Positions 1 to 10,396 of a stretch of 64,000 bases of DNA are shown here, piece after piece. The position numbers and the translations under genes are program-made. Origin of the DNA: Aureobasidium sp. EXF-3400 (Eukaryota; Ascomycota; Dothideomycetes; Dothideales; Saccotheciaceae); contig SWBL01000006.1 in NCBI GenBank assembly GCA_024195585.1, positions 307,105 through 371,104 of the forward strand. Reading direction: 5' to 3'. Numbering within the stretch: the stretch's first letter is position 1; every line of letters begins with the position of its first letter. The notes under the pieces are model-generated. The model was given only the letters and a program-made list of their open reading frames with translations, did no database searches and was not told the origin of the DNA.

Positions 1-2948
1 CCAGATTGAGAAGAGACGATGACCGTGGCATTTTTCTCGCCTGGGCCTTGGATGCGGATCCGGTGCTCGCCACGAACCTCATTAGCGTAGGGGGAGGTCA
101 AGACTGGTGTGTCCTGACGACGTGCTGCCATGCGGGTAACACCACCGGAATTGCTGTCCTTCCTCAAGGTAGCAAGAGGCTCATCCTCGAGCGAGTCAGG
201 CCAAAATTTGCCAAGGTACTGCTTGCCTGCAGTGGAACCATAAGTGTCGACAACACCGCTGAGAATCCTGTTGAACGCCCTAGGTGTAAAGTTGACATGG
301 TTATAACCGGCCATGTTGGGGTAGACCTTCCAGGCGTAGGTTCTCCAATCGTCATTGATGAGCGCAAGCAGGCGCCAAACGCGACTTCCAAGCTCAACGA
401 TATCGTGTTTCTTGTAGCCGTGCTTACCCCGAGTAACACCGCTTGTTCGAAGACTGGACATTTTATGGAATGCCTTTGCAGATGGAGAATTCTCGAGAGC
501 CGAGAGATCGCCAGTGCGAGATTTCACCTCGCGTAAGATCACGCGAATCATAGTTGCGGTGGTGTTTGTACTGATACTGTAGCCGGGTAGCCTGGCGAAA
601 CCCTCCAAAGCCTTGTCAACGAAAGGCCAGTTTCCTGCCTCTACTTGCTGATCCAAGATTTCATTCAAAACCTCTTCGGGAGGGTCTGTTTGCGAATTCC
701 CTTTCTGGTACGTAAGAACTTTGCCCATGAGGACATCGTCAGCAAGACTAGCGGCAAGTCTGATCAGAGGCGGACCCATGATAGGATCACTATACAGATC
801 CTTGTGAACAAGTGGGCCATCTAGGTCCTCGGAATATAGTAGCCATGAGCCCAGTTCGAGAGCCTGAGAGTCAACGACCAAATTGACGAGATCGGCCAGT
901 ATTGGAACTGGTATTTGAGGGAAGAAACTAGGATAATGAATACCGCCGTAACGACCCTGGAAGCCGAACTCAGACGTCTCGTCGTCTTCATCTTGCGTTG
1001 TTGCATCTTGTTGTTTTGCGAAGAACTCTTGGATCGACTTTTGCTTGTTGAGGTCAGTCAATTTTTGCAAATCTTTGACCACGCTCATGGCACCGGGTAA
1101 ACTTCCAAGCTTGATGTGAGCTCTGAGAAGGCGGTGGTAGTAGCCAATGCTGGCTGCAGAGCCGTCCAAGACATATGCTGGAGTGGGTTGCCAGAGCTGA
1201 TCACGAGTCGGGGCGTTCGCAGTAGAGATATCGTCGCCAAAGATAGAGGCCGATGAGCTAATCTTGGCCGCTAACTCTGGATCTTTCTCGAAATCGACAC
1301 CTCTCGACTCGAAGAAACGTAGAATTATGGCATCCCACGAAGTATAGCCTAGACTCATATTGTTTCTTGAGAAGAACAGCTTCATCCGTTTCAGAAAACG
1401 TCCTGGGTGTTCGGGAGACATGCCTCGTGAGCCAACACCAGCGCTGACATGAGATACAGCAGCATCGACAAACGAAGCGATGACCTCTGCGCTCACGGTT
1501 CTGCGGACCTTCTTCTTGTTGTCGGTCCGATCGGTATCGGAGATGCCCGTGTTGAAGATATACTTGACCTCGTCCCAGTTGATGGACTTCTCCTGACCAG
1601 ACTGAACGATAGGATTGGCCAACTCTCTCCAAGACAAGACAGACCAGGCGTTGTCAATGGGTAGTTGTGACAACCGTGTTAGAACCTGGACGCCTTGCTT
1701 GTAAAAACGACCATACAGCATTGCCCACAGGACCAACTCGAGCCATATTTCGTGACCAAGGCCAGTAACGTGAACGTTATACATGGAACCGGGTATCTCA
1801 GGTCTCAGAGATTTATAGAAGCCACCTCTTTCTTTGGCGTCTTCGACAACGTTGGTCTCGTGGGCCCTCCAGGCGGCGTCTGTCAGGGAGGTGATGATCT
1901 GGTTGGAGAGCAAGTGCAAAGTGGGAGGCTGGCACAGCGAGATAGGATCGTTAGGGGGTGAGTACGAGTAGATAGTCGAGGGCATAGCACCAGAGTGGTG
2001 TAACATGGCGATGATTTCGAGAAATTCAGGTCTAATAACCTGGTTGGCTTGGTCCTGGTTGGCACGAGTGGCGTCTCTGATGATCATTCCTGCTAAGCTA
2101 GACCAGATCTGACCGAGTGTTTCATGGCGCAAGATGTCAGGAAGCGGTTCCCAATGGGGATGCAGTTCTGCAGTGAGGTTGTCCAACGAGGGAGTTGATG
2201 GTAAATCGTCCTTGGAGTTGTGTGGAGGTGAATTGAAAGAGAGGGGTTCTTTATGGAGAGTATGTGTGGACAATGAGACGTTGGGTGGCAGACAGGTGTT
2301 CCATACATTGGTGTCACGAGGAGGTGTTGAGTCAGGTGTAAAGTTGTGCGAAATGACCATCTCAGCCAACCACACGGCGGCCTTGGGACGGTTCAGATCA
2401 GAAGCCAAGTATTCCAGCAGATCCAGATCGTAGGTGTAAGACGAGATGTGGATGATGCGACTGATATCTTGGGCCGAGTACGGGTCGTCTGTGAGTATTG
2501 GAGCGCCAGGGGAGCGCAAACGAGGGGGCAGAGCAGCTTCAATGGTAGGCATCCAAGCCTTTGGGGAACGAGAGGCATCACGGCCAGGGAGTTTTGACGG
2601 GTCGATATATGCGAAACCGTCTGCGTGCATTGCCTTTTGGTATCGAATGGCAGCTTGTCGCGACGAGCCTCTCAACCCGCTGTCGAGTGTTGCAAACGTA
2701 TCGTTGTCGGCGCCGACAAGAGCGTCGTAGTCTTGGTGTCGCACATCTTGTGTCGAGGAGGCGGCGCTATGATGAGCGTATCGTGGGTGGGAGAAGGCGG
2801 CGCTGCGGTAGGTAGAGTGAGGGCGGGAAAGGAAGTCGCTATGTTGGACGTATTGAAGGAGCGAGAGGGAAGTCGCGTGCAAGGGTCGGGTATTGCTGCG
2901 GCAGGCAAGTGTCCTCAGACCTGCTATCCGGGCGCAGCATCTTTGCAT
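1..2948 (-). CDS. Large mitochondrial PPR-like protein, 5' part only
   Basis: The frame is open for 982 codons from the ATG at 2948 to the left edge, so the C-terminus lies outside the window. An in-frame stop eight codons upstream of that ATG supports the start. The N-terminus (MQRCCARIAGLRTLACRSN) is rich in Arg, Ser and Ala with no acids, like a mitochondrial presequence. The rest is mostly helical with paired-helix segments such as RAFNRILSGVVDTYG, which resemble pentatricopeptide repeats. Fungal proteins of this build act in mitochondrial RNA expression or complex assembly (for example CIA84 or ATPase-expression factors), but I could not assign it to one. Location and gene reality are fairly firm; family and function are inference. 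Confidence 0.72.
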   Translation of the reverse strand, partial: MQRCCARIAGLRTLACRSNTRPLHATSLSLLQYVQHSDFLSRPHSTYRSAAFSHPRYAHHSAASSTQDVRHQDYDALVGADNDTFATLDSGLRGSSRQAAIRYQKAMHADGFAYIDPSKLPGRDASRSPKAWMPTIEAALPPRLRSPGAPILTDDPYSAQDISRIIHISSYTYDLDLLEYLASDLNRPKAAVWLAEMVISHNFTPDSTPPRDTNVWNTCLPPNVSLSTHTLHKEPLSFNSPPHNSKDDLPSTPSLDNLTAELHPHWEPLPDILRHETLGQIWSSLAGMIIRDATRANQDQANQVIRPEFLEIIAMLHHSGAMPSTIYSYSPPNDPISLCQPPTLHLLSNQIITSLTDAAWRAHETNVVEDAKERGGFYKSLRPEIPGSMYNVHVTGLGHEIWLELVLWAMLYGRFYKQGVQVLTRLSQLPIDNAWSVLSWRELANPIVQSGQEKSINWDEVKYIFNTGISDTDRTDNKKKVRRTVSAEVIASFVDAAVSHVSAGVGSRGMSPEHPGRFLKRMKLFFSRNNMSLGYTSWDAIILRFFESRGVDFEKDPELAAKISSSASIFGDDISTANAPTRDQLWQPTPAYVLDGSAASIGYYHRLLRAHIKLGSLPGAMSVVKDLQKLTDLNKQKSIQEFFAKQQDATTQDEDDETSEFGFQGRYGGIHYPSFFPQIPVPILADLVNLVVDSQALELGSWLLYSEDLDGPLVHKDLYSDPIMGPPLIRLAASLADDVLMGKVLTYQKGNSQTDPPEEVLNEILDQQVEAGNWPFVDKALEGFARLPGYSISTNTTATMIRVILREVKSRTGDLSALENSPSAKAFHKMSSLRTSGVTRGKHGYKKHDIVELGSRVWRLLALINDDWRTYAWKVYPNMAGYNHVNFTPRAFNRILSGVVDTYGSTAGKQYLGKFWPDSLEDEPLATLRKDSNSGGVTRMAARRQDTPVLTSPYANEVRGEHRIRIQGPGEKNATVIVSSQS

Positions 2949-3347
2949 TGGTTTGCTCGGAGCATTCTATGCTGTTGGGTGAATGAGGGCCTGCGTCTGA
3001 ACAGTTATACACTAATGTCTTTGCCTCTTGCCGTATCGAGTCTTGATGTCGTACATTTTTTGATGGCAATAATCCTAAATCCACTTGCCCCGACTCGCCG
3101 ACCCTCGCTGCCTTGGCCCATGTCACGCCCACCTTGTCGCGTCGCGTCTTCCCATCACATTCTCTGCCTGTCGAGAGACATTGTCTTTTCAGCTGTCTAC
3201 GACACGTCTTTTTCACACATCTTGTTCATTCTCTTCATCTCGTCAATAAAATAACCTGCTGTTCTCGATAATTGCCCTCTGTGTTTTGTCCAAGCACAAT
3301 CCTTTTCTCTTACACTCTTTCTTTTCACATCAACCACTCTCATCAAG
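2949..3347. promoter_or_regulatory. Divergent intergenic region, PPR-like gene / PARP-finger gene
   Basis: About 400 bp between two head-to-head starts. The half next to the plus-strand gene is pyrimidine rich (runs such as ctcttacactctttcttttc just before 3348), as is common upstream of ascomycete starts. No other motif was recognised. Confidence 0.4.
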
Positions 3348-4631
3348 ATGCCTTATCGCATTGGTAGTTCTCTCCAATATCTTTCTCATGTCAAAACTAA
3401 CACTTTTATAGAAATCAGCCCAAACAACCGCGCCTTCTGCAAGGCTACCGATTGCGTCGGCAAGGTCAAGATCCAGAAGGGCGAGTTTCGCCAGGCTACT
3501 ATGGTCACCATCAAAGAGCACCAAAGCTGGGCTTACCGCCATTGGTGAGTCCTATCCTTACGCTTTGCCATTCTCTAGCTTACACCTTCCAGGGGCTGTG
3601 TCACTCCCAAGATTCTCGAAAACATGAAGGCCGAGTGCGGCATGGACATGGACTATGTCGATGGCTACGAAGACCTTTCCCAGGACCTCCAGGAAAAGGT
3701 CTACCGTGCTCTGGACCAAGGTACTGTCGATATGGAAGACTGGAAGGGTGATCCCGCCTACAACGTTCCTGGAAAGACCGGCACTGGCCCCAGAAAGTCA
3801 AAGAAAAAGAAGTTGGAAGAAGAGGTCATTACTTCTCTTGACCCATTCGTACGTACTCATTGCTAACTATTCATCCAGGCTGCCGCTGCCGCTGAAGCTG
3901 CTGGTGAAGACGCTCCCAGCTCCTCTGCCCCCGAACCCGCTCCCAAGAAGCGCGGTCGCAAGAAGGCCGATGCCGACGATGAAGAGGCTGAGGCTCCCCC
4001 ACCTAAGAAGGCCAGAGGAAAGAAGGCAGTCAAAGCTGAGGTTGCCGACGCCGATGTCGACACCGAAGAGCCTGACGTCAAGCCTGCTCCTCAGAAGAAG
4101 GCCTCAAAGAGCAAGAAGGCCGTCAAGGCAGAGGAGACTTCCGACGTCGACGAGACCATGAAGCCCAGAAGAGAGACCGCAAAGGGCAGAAAGGTCAAGG
4201 CCGAACAAACATCTGATGTCGACGAGCCAGAAGCACCCACTGTTGCTCCTGCTCCCAAGAAGGCTGCCAAGGCTAGAGGAAAGAAGGCAGTCAAGTCTGA
4301 GGTCGTAGAGCTTGAGGAAGCTGAGGTCCACAAGGAGCCTACCAGAAAGTCTTCCAGAGCAAAGAAGCCCGTCCCAGCCGCTGACCCCGAGGGTTCATCC
4401 GACACTGAACCTGCTCCTCAGAAGAAGAAGAAGGCCGCCGCCGCCGCCAAACCTCGCAAAGCAGCCAAGTCCAAGGAGGTTGTCGAGTCTGAGGACGAGG
4501 CAGAGGAGCCTAACGAGCCCGACTCTGAGCCTGCTGAGGAAGCCGCCGAAGAGCCCGAAGCAGCCGTCGAGGAAGACGAGAAGCCTACTCTCGCTCCCAA
4601 GAAGAAGCGCGCTTCCAAGAAGAAGGCATAG
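3348..4631 (+). CDS. PARP-type zinc-finger protein with long low-complexity tail
   Basis: Exons 3348-3363, 3412-3544, 3593-3848 (or 3824) and 3879-4631 give about 385 (or 377) residues. Residues 1-60 form a PARP-type zinc finger: FCKATDC supplies two Cys, followed by KIQKGEFR and then HQSWAYRHWGC with the His/Cys ligands. This finger binds DNA ends and nicks in PARP1 and DNA ligase III. No PARP catalytic domain follows. The last 250 residues are alternating Lys/Arg and Asp/Glu patches with internal duplications (ARGKKAVK at two places 87 codons apart), suggesting a disordered chromatin tail. A nuclear DNA-damage or chromatin role is inferred. The 5' limit of intron 3 is ambiguous: the strong GTACGT site leaves an intron of only 30 nt, while GTCATT gives 54 nt. 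Confidence 0.85.
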
Positions 4632-5708
4632 ACTTGCCGATCCTGATTTGACGAGACTCTTTGTCTGAACCTCTTCACCCCCTCTCGCTGTCGATACATG
4701 CATCACAGTTGTTTACATGTTTATGTTGGCACGTTTTATACCCTTCCTTTCTGACAGGTCCTGTCATGATGTTGATTTCTCGGGTCTCGGTTTAGCGATG
4801 CAAAGGATGGCGCTATGGGTTTACTGTTAATTATGAACGTACGACCAATGACATGATGATTCTCTTTTCACGTCGCTTCCATTTTGTCTGTCACCAATGC
4901 AGTGCACAGAAGCATATCCTATTGCCGTTGAGCAACAGCAGATTCTCTGACGTCAATGATGGAAAGTACAAACATCGACTTTCCTTTTCATGATCACCAC
5001 AACAACCACAATCGAAACTCCACACCTGGTCTCGATGATGGCAATATAATGTATGCATGAGGCTGGAGAAACAGCATCATCTGTGGAGAAGATCTAGATA
5101 CAGATCTCGCAGATCTGCTCGATGCAAGGTACGCCAGATCTGACACTATACCTATTTAGGAACATCTATTGGGAAATGACGACGAGATCTCAACTGCTCG
5201 CCTTTTTCCACGCTCCCAACACGAACGATCGCGTGTTCGTGACGATGGTTCAGCATGGTTGCTGCTCGCGACAGGAGCATGGCAGAAAGTCAATTGGTCG
5301 TTTCTATCGAATCTTGCATGGAACGATCTGAGGAGGCTGAGATCCCCCGTTGATCTATCGTCATTTCGAGCCTCGAGGGTCCGATCTTTCGACATACACT
5401 TTGCCGTTTTGGAGACTTATTGATGTCAGTATTGTTGATTGCTGCTTGGACACGTCTTGCGAACGCGAAGATGACGGGTGTGACGTGCTTTGAGATCGAT
5501 AATTTGACTGCATCACAACAAACGACGATGAGGTAGTGTCTGTCATCGCTTTGCATGCGTGGTAGGTGGATAGAAGACGGCAAAGGTATAAGTATCTTGA
5601 TCTGCTTGCTATATTCTCTTCCTTTCTATCATTCCAATCTTCTATCTCATACTCTACACTACAACAAATCTTCTCTAAACTTCAACTTTAACAAACCAAA
5701 CAATCAAC
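4632..5708. other. Intergenic region with AGATCT cluster
   Basis: No coding region is supported; short open frames here overlap on both strands and lack family resemblance. The stretch holds five copies of AGATCT between 5090 and 5190. A TATA-like aaaggtataagt lies near 5581, followed by a pyrimidine-rich leader just before the ATG at 5709, so the right half is probably the promoter of the CHZ1-like gene. Confidence 0.45.
5090..5190. repeat. Cluster of five AGATCT palindromes
   Basis: AGATCT occurs at 5090-5095, 5102-5107, 5111-5116, 5136-5141 and 5185-5190. A given 6-mer is expected about once in 4 kb. The first three sit in a 27-bp block. They lie 520-620 bp upstream of the CHZ1-like start. 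Whether they are protein-binding sites cannot be told from sequence. Confidence 0.7.
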
Positions 5709-6120
5709 ATGTCTGCCGAGTACACCCCCGAGACCACCACTGGCGTTGCCGCCGACAATGATTACGCCAGCCGTACCGGCCAGAGCGAGATCCCCGTCCA
5801 GAAGGACGAGGCTGCCATTGAGGACCCCATTGACGCCGATACTGCCGACTCCGACAAGGTTCTCGGTATGAGACTTCTCCTATACATCTATCAGATCAGT
5901 TCTAACAACTTTTCAGAGCAAGACGAGAAGGCTGCCATGAACGAGGACAACATCATTGATGACCGTACTCGTGGTGCTGCTAAGCCCAAGGGCACTTACA
6001 CCGAGCCCGGTGATGAGGAGGTGAGTTTCATTGACAATTGACCATGAAGATACAACTTGCTGACGATTATGATAGGGTCTCCCTGGCCCGGACAACGGTA
6101 CCTCTGCTGTTGCTCAGTAA
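5709..6120 (+). CDS. CHZ1: CHZ1-like histone H2A.Z chaperone, small acidic protein
   Basis: Exons 5709-5865, 5917-6020 and 6076-6120 encode 101 residues; both introns (51 and 55 nt) have GTATGA or GTGAGT donors and AG acceptors. The protein is acidic and probably disordered. Residues about 60-75 read NEDNIIDDRTRGAAKPKGTY, which matches the CHZ motif (SNII-x-RTRG) by which Chz1 holds H2A.Z-H2B dimers for exchange by the SWR1 complex in the nucleus. The ending GLPGPDNGTSAVAQ is typical of the short fungal homologues, which are much smaller than yeast Chz1. The leader before the ATG is pyrimidine rich and then A rich. The symbol is by motif only; the protein could serve as a general stress-linked acidic chaperone. 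Confidence 0.78.
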
Positions 6121-7057
6121 ATGCATTAAAGTCATTATACCCATGTTCGACTTTAGCATTGTATGAATAGATGTATTATTAAATAATTATTCCTCATGAA
6201 TTGATGTATTCTTATCAACTACTTATTTTGAATTGCTTGATCTGTTTCTTCTGCTGAACATCAAATGTGACATTACTGCTTCTCGTGCCTGGTTATTAGT
6301 AATACAATCCTGCTGTAATGTGCATCGTTTTGTGCATGCGTGTTCCTCTAATATGCCTTATTCTGCAAAGCACAACTTTTTGGCCTACGATTTTTCTATC
6401 CTAAATCTGACGATTGTGCTCATTTGCGAGTTTATATGAACGCCTTCGCTGTAATTCAATACTGTATCGCTTAAATCAATCATGCTCGATTGACGAGAAT
6501 CAGATGTCGAGGAATGATATGGTGAGTCTTCCATGAATCTGATACTGAAGCTTGCCTTTAAAGTCCGTAAACACTTAAATGTCGAAATATTCCGTCATTA
6601 AGGCAATGAATCAATGATTGAGCCGTAGAGAACCAGATCCGGATACGAGAGTCTATATAGGCCATATTCAGTGCAGAATTGAAGCAGATGTCGAGTATTT
6701 ATCGCGATACCAAGTTTAGATCAGGGTGATGAGCACCTCCAAAACGACTTGAACACTCAAAGCACGACCCCGCAGTTTCCCCGATGCGGTTGCAGCTCTG
6801 GACAGCTTGACTTTCAAGATAGTAATCAACACATCAGTAATTGCGCTGCACGATTCACTCGCGCAAACGAGGCCCAAGGGAAAGAGCAAGAAACCACGAT
6901 CGGCTCTGACAAGATAACACTGGACTCCAACCTTTGCGCACTTCTACAACCCCGATCACGACAGCGCAACACACCGACTGCGTCTCCGCAACATCAACCT
7001 CCTCAAAATCGCAAACCAAACCCAACCTCAACAACCCCCCTCTCAAAACCCGCCAAA
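6121..7057. other. Intergenic region upstream of SEC11
   Basis: About 940 bp, A/T rich in its left half. The SEC11 frame stays open upstream to about 6749, but that stretch begins with TTG, has no presequence-like character and ends in a C-rich leader before the ATG at 7058, so I read it as 5' UTR and promoter. Confidence 0.45.
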
Positions 7058-7665
7058 ATGTTCTCCTCCCTCACCTCCCTCCAACCCCGCCAACTCCTCA
7101 CCCAAATCCTAAACTTCGCCCTCGTCCTCAGCACAGCATTCATGCTCTGGAAAGGCCTCTCCGTCACCACCGACTCCTCTTCTCCTATCGTTGTCGTGCT
7201 GTCCGGCTCCATGGAACCAGCTTTCCAACGCGGAGACTTGTTATTCTTGTGGAACAGAGGTCTAGATACAAAAGTGGGAGAGGTGGTTGTTTATAATGTT
7301 AGGGGCAAGGATATTCCTATTGTGCATAGGGTGGTTAGGAGGTTTGGTGGTGGTAGTGGGTGAGTTTTTGCTTTCCTCTGAGAGATCTCGCAAAGGATGA
7401 TGGAAACGCTGACTGACAAATGTGTGATAGACCCAAAGCACCTCCCCTCCAACTCCTCACAAAAGGCGACAACAACGCAGCAGACGATACTGAACTCTAC
7501 GCCAGAGGTCAGGACTTCCTAAACCGCAAAGAAGATGTCGTGGGTAGTGTGGTGGGCTATATTCCTTTTGTGGGTTACGTTACTATTCTGTTGGCTGAGT
7601 ACCCTTGGCTCAAGACTGTGATGCTGGCCTTCATGGGCTTGACGGTGGTGTTCCAGAGGGAGTAA
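7058..7665 (+). CDS. SEC11: Signal peptidase complex catalytic subunit SEC11
   Basis: Exons 7058-7359 and 7431-7665 (71-nt intron, GTGAGT...GATAG) encode 178 residues, close to the usual 165-190 for the family. The enzyme removes signal peptides from secretory proteins in the ER membrane. One N-terminal membrane helix (about residues 16-32) is followed by the box with nucleophile Ser51 (SGSMEP) and by His90 in IPIVHRVV, the His that replaces the bacterial lysine general base. Acidic residues after LLTKGDNN complete the site. The C-terminal hydrophobic stretch ([21 protein letters not shown]) is the second membrane-associated segment. The start is the ATG with context gccaaaATG; upstream in-frame codons look non-coding. 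Confidence 0.95.
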
Positions 7666-8357
7666 AGAACAGCAGCTCTCGGAAAAGCAAAAGGAGTGCA
7701 AGCGTGTCGTGCATCTTACAAGAGGGAGTTCTGGGTGGCATACTCGAAAGTAGTGCCTTTTTTCGAATGGAAAGATGCTAGGTCTTGCTGCATCCTATTC
7801 ATTGATTGCATCGATGTTCTGTGACATTTACTTCTCGCATGCGAACAATCTGAGACTCATAGTGTGCATACGCAAGGAGCGGCCAGACGCATCGATCTTC
7901 AAGTTGAGCAGGACAGACAAGACACAATTGAGCAAGAGTGCATTATTCTGAGACTCTCTTACAAAGGTCACAAAAGAGGAAAAAGACGAACAGTTTCAGT
8001 CATGAGAACATTGAGCTTTGAATTGCCGCAACCTCGTCACCCTTGAGGCCGCATATTGCAGTAGCTAAACATAAAAGCGCTGGGGGTATTTCGATAAGAA
8101 AAAAACACCACAAGTCAGCCCGGTGATGAAATCCGCTTCATTGGTTTGCGCTCCAGCTGGCAGCCCCCCTTAGCCTTGTCCCCCTTGCCCCCGATTCGTA
8201 TCCGTTGTTGTAGAAGACATGCGATAGAAAGAAATAGTAAAAAACTTGAAGCAATTCCATGTGATAAACAGTAAGACAAGGCCATGAACGAAAAATTAGG
8301 CGTGACGGTTGAATGACTTTGATCATGTCATTGTGGAGATGAAGGGAAGGGAGTGAT
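7666..8357. other. Convergent 3' region between SEC11 and NHP6
   Basis: About 690 bp between two gene ends; it should hold both 3' UTRs. No open frame with protein-like composition and no structured RNA was recognised. Confidence 0.4.
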
Positions 8358-8852
8358 TTACTCCTCTTCCTCCTCCTCGTCGGCATCGCCGCCCTGTTAT
8401 TGAGTCAGCATGTTTGTCAAAGATGGACGGGGTGCTCAGATGAAACTTACGGCAGTGTAGGCAGCCTTCTCCTCCTCGTAACGCTTCTTGTCGGCAGCAG
8501 CCTTGGCCTCGAAGGGAGCCTTCTGCTTCTCGTTGAGGGCCTTCCACTTCTCACCGAGGATCTTGCCAACATCACCTGTTGGTGTTGTTAGTCATTTGCA
8601 AGAGGCTTGAACGAGTGATGCTGAACTTACCGAACTTGATGCCGGGGTTGTCCTCGCGAACCTTCTCGCGTGTCTCGTTGGCGAAGAACATGTAGGCGGA
8701 AAGACCACGCTTGGGGGCGTTGGGGTCTGGCGAACGAGTTAGTCACAATGCACGATCATAAAGTGAAGCGATTGCAATGAAAACATACCCTTCTTCTTCT
8801 TGCCGCCGTCCTTCTTGGCGGTCTTGCGGGTGGTGGCTCTTTCCTTAGGCAT
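8358..8852 (-). CDS. NHP6: Non-histone chromosomal protein 6 (single HMG box)
   Basis: Four exons, 8789-8852, 8631-8726, 8451-8575 and 8358-8393, encode 106 residues. A basic N-terminus ([21 protein letters not shown]) leads into one HMG box, about residues 22-95: [17 protein letters not shown], then [20 protein letters not shown] and [19 protein letters not shown]. Nhp6 bends DNA in the minor groove without sequence preference and loosens nucleosomes with FACT. The last exon is a short acidic tail, [11 protein letters not shown]. All introns have GTATGT or GTAAGT donors; exon lengths sum to a multiple of three. Length and layout match the fungal family well. Confidence 0.95.
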
Positions 8853-10396
8853 GTTGATTTGATTTAATCTGAGTCGCGAAGTCGAGGTTAGCAGGTTGGT
8901 CTTTGAATTGAAGCGATGCGACAATTGTGAGGTGATGCGATGGTTGATGTAGTGAAGAGTGACGCGCTTTGGTGAGAGCCGGATGGAAACACCACAACTC
9001 CAAAGACGCGTCTCACGGGCGCAATTGACTATGGCGACGCGTCGATTGAATGGAAAATTGACATACCGATGTGATTGAAAGAGTTAGATGTGTTGTGGTT
9101 GTGTAGAGAACGACTAAAGTGATTGTGTTAGTCTTTGGTGTGAAGAAAGACGACGGCGATGGATGAAGTTGAGAGCGCGTCTGAAGCAAAGAATAGAACG
9201 AGACGAGTGACTGAAGGAGCCATCGGATCGTTCTTTCCAGTTGTGTGAAAGAAATGAAGGTGGTTTTTGGATATGGTTGTGAAGCTGTTGATAGTAGAGC
9301 CAGCTCGAAGCCGGGAAGACGCGCAGCGCGACACTTACATTTTGTATGAGAGTCTTTGGTGAGAGAAGCAGTAGAGAGAACTCCAGCGAAGTTGGGTGAG
9401 GGGACTCTTAGAGACCCTACAGTTGGAGCGCCTCCGCCAGCTGCGTGCACGTGACTCCACCAGCCGATCGCGCGCAAGCTTGGTCGCTTGCAACAATGAA
9501 ACCTTGATACAACACATCGACATGCCGATTTCACGACAAACACGTTTCTATGAGACATCAATTGTCAATTCAAGATACGATAGCTCGCAAACGCGCGTAA
9601 AACCCGCAACAGAGCAGTATTCAAGACCTTGAATAGTCGACAAACAGCAGTCCGACTGAAGCCTTGGCAGTCGGAGCCCCTCAAATACGCCCGTTGGCAG
9701 GGAGAATCGTGGCTGCGATGGGAAGGGCAAGTGACGTTTCTCTCCACCTTCAGCTCTGCATTCCTGAGCACTGCCAGCCCCCTTCTTGCGTTGTTTTTCT
9801 TCCGCCTGTGCCAGTTCCGTTCACGCGATCGATGTACATGCTGTGTCACCCAGAAGGACCATATTAGCGAGGTCCTTTATGCAGATACTATGCAAGTTAT
9901 ACTTGTTTGTACGACTTGAATTGATTGACTTTGCCGTTTGATCAAGCTATCGAAAGAATAGCCTGAGGCCTTCATGGCAACAACAGCCCTAATAATATGG
10001 TGTTCTGGACCCATTGCTTTCCCCTCTCACGCTACGGAGGTACTTACGGCTTGACATACGCGTTGTTTATACTCATTTGACACGTGAAGTTGGCGCAAGG
10101 CCTGGCAGCTCGAGACAGAGAGGTATCATTGACCCGCTATCTAACACGCAAGGGCTCGTTTGATCAACATCTTCTGATCTATGAAAAATGTCACGGTGTG
10201 GCTAATGAGATACACCATTGTTCCCAGAAGGGCCTGGCAATCACGGAGAGAACGTTATATCAAGCTTCCATTTCGACAATGACGCCGTTGGTTGATGTGA
10301 TAGAGTCCTCTGTCTAATGGATACAAAGCGAAGTTTGAGGGTTGCTGAGAGAGCGCGATGTTGCATGACTATAACAAGCATACTAGGTAACTAAGC
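8853..10396. other. Long intergenic region between NHP6 start and NTE1 end
   Basis: About 1.5 kb. It should contain the NHP6 promoter and 5' UTR and the NTE1 3' UTR. Open frames on both strands (the longest about 180 codons at 9013-9561, minus) have no recognisable domain. Nothing else was found. Confidence 0.4.

Noticed and set aside
4091..4706. Antisense frames rich in Ser, Leu and Gly opposite the PARP-finger tail
   Set aside because: They are the mirror of the repetitive Lys/Glu codons of the sense gene.
5290..5583. 97-codon minus-strand frame in the CHZ1-like promoter
   Set aside because: No family features, overlapped by several other frames of similar length on both strands.
6749..7057. 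103-codon N-terminal extension of SEC11
   Set aside because: It begins with TTG, lacks any signal or membrane character and precedes a normal leader; the protein from 7058 already has the family length.
9013..9561. 182-codon minus-strand frame upstream of NHP6
   Set aside because: No recognisable domain and odd composition; it overlaps other open frames in the NHP6 leader and promoter region.
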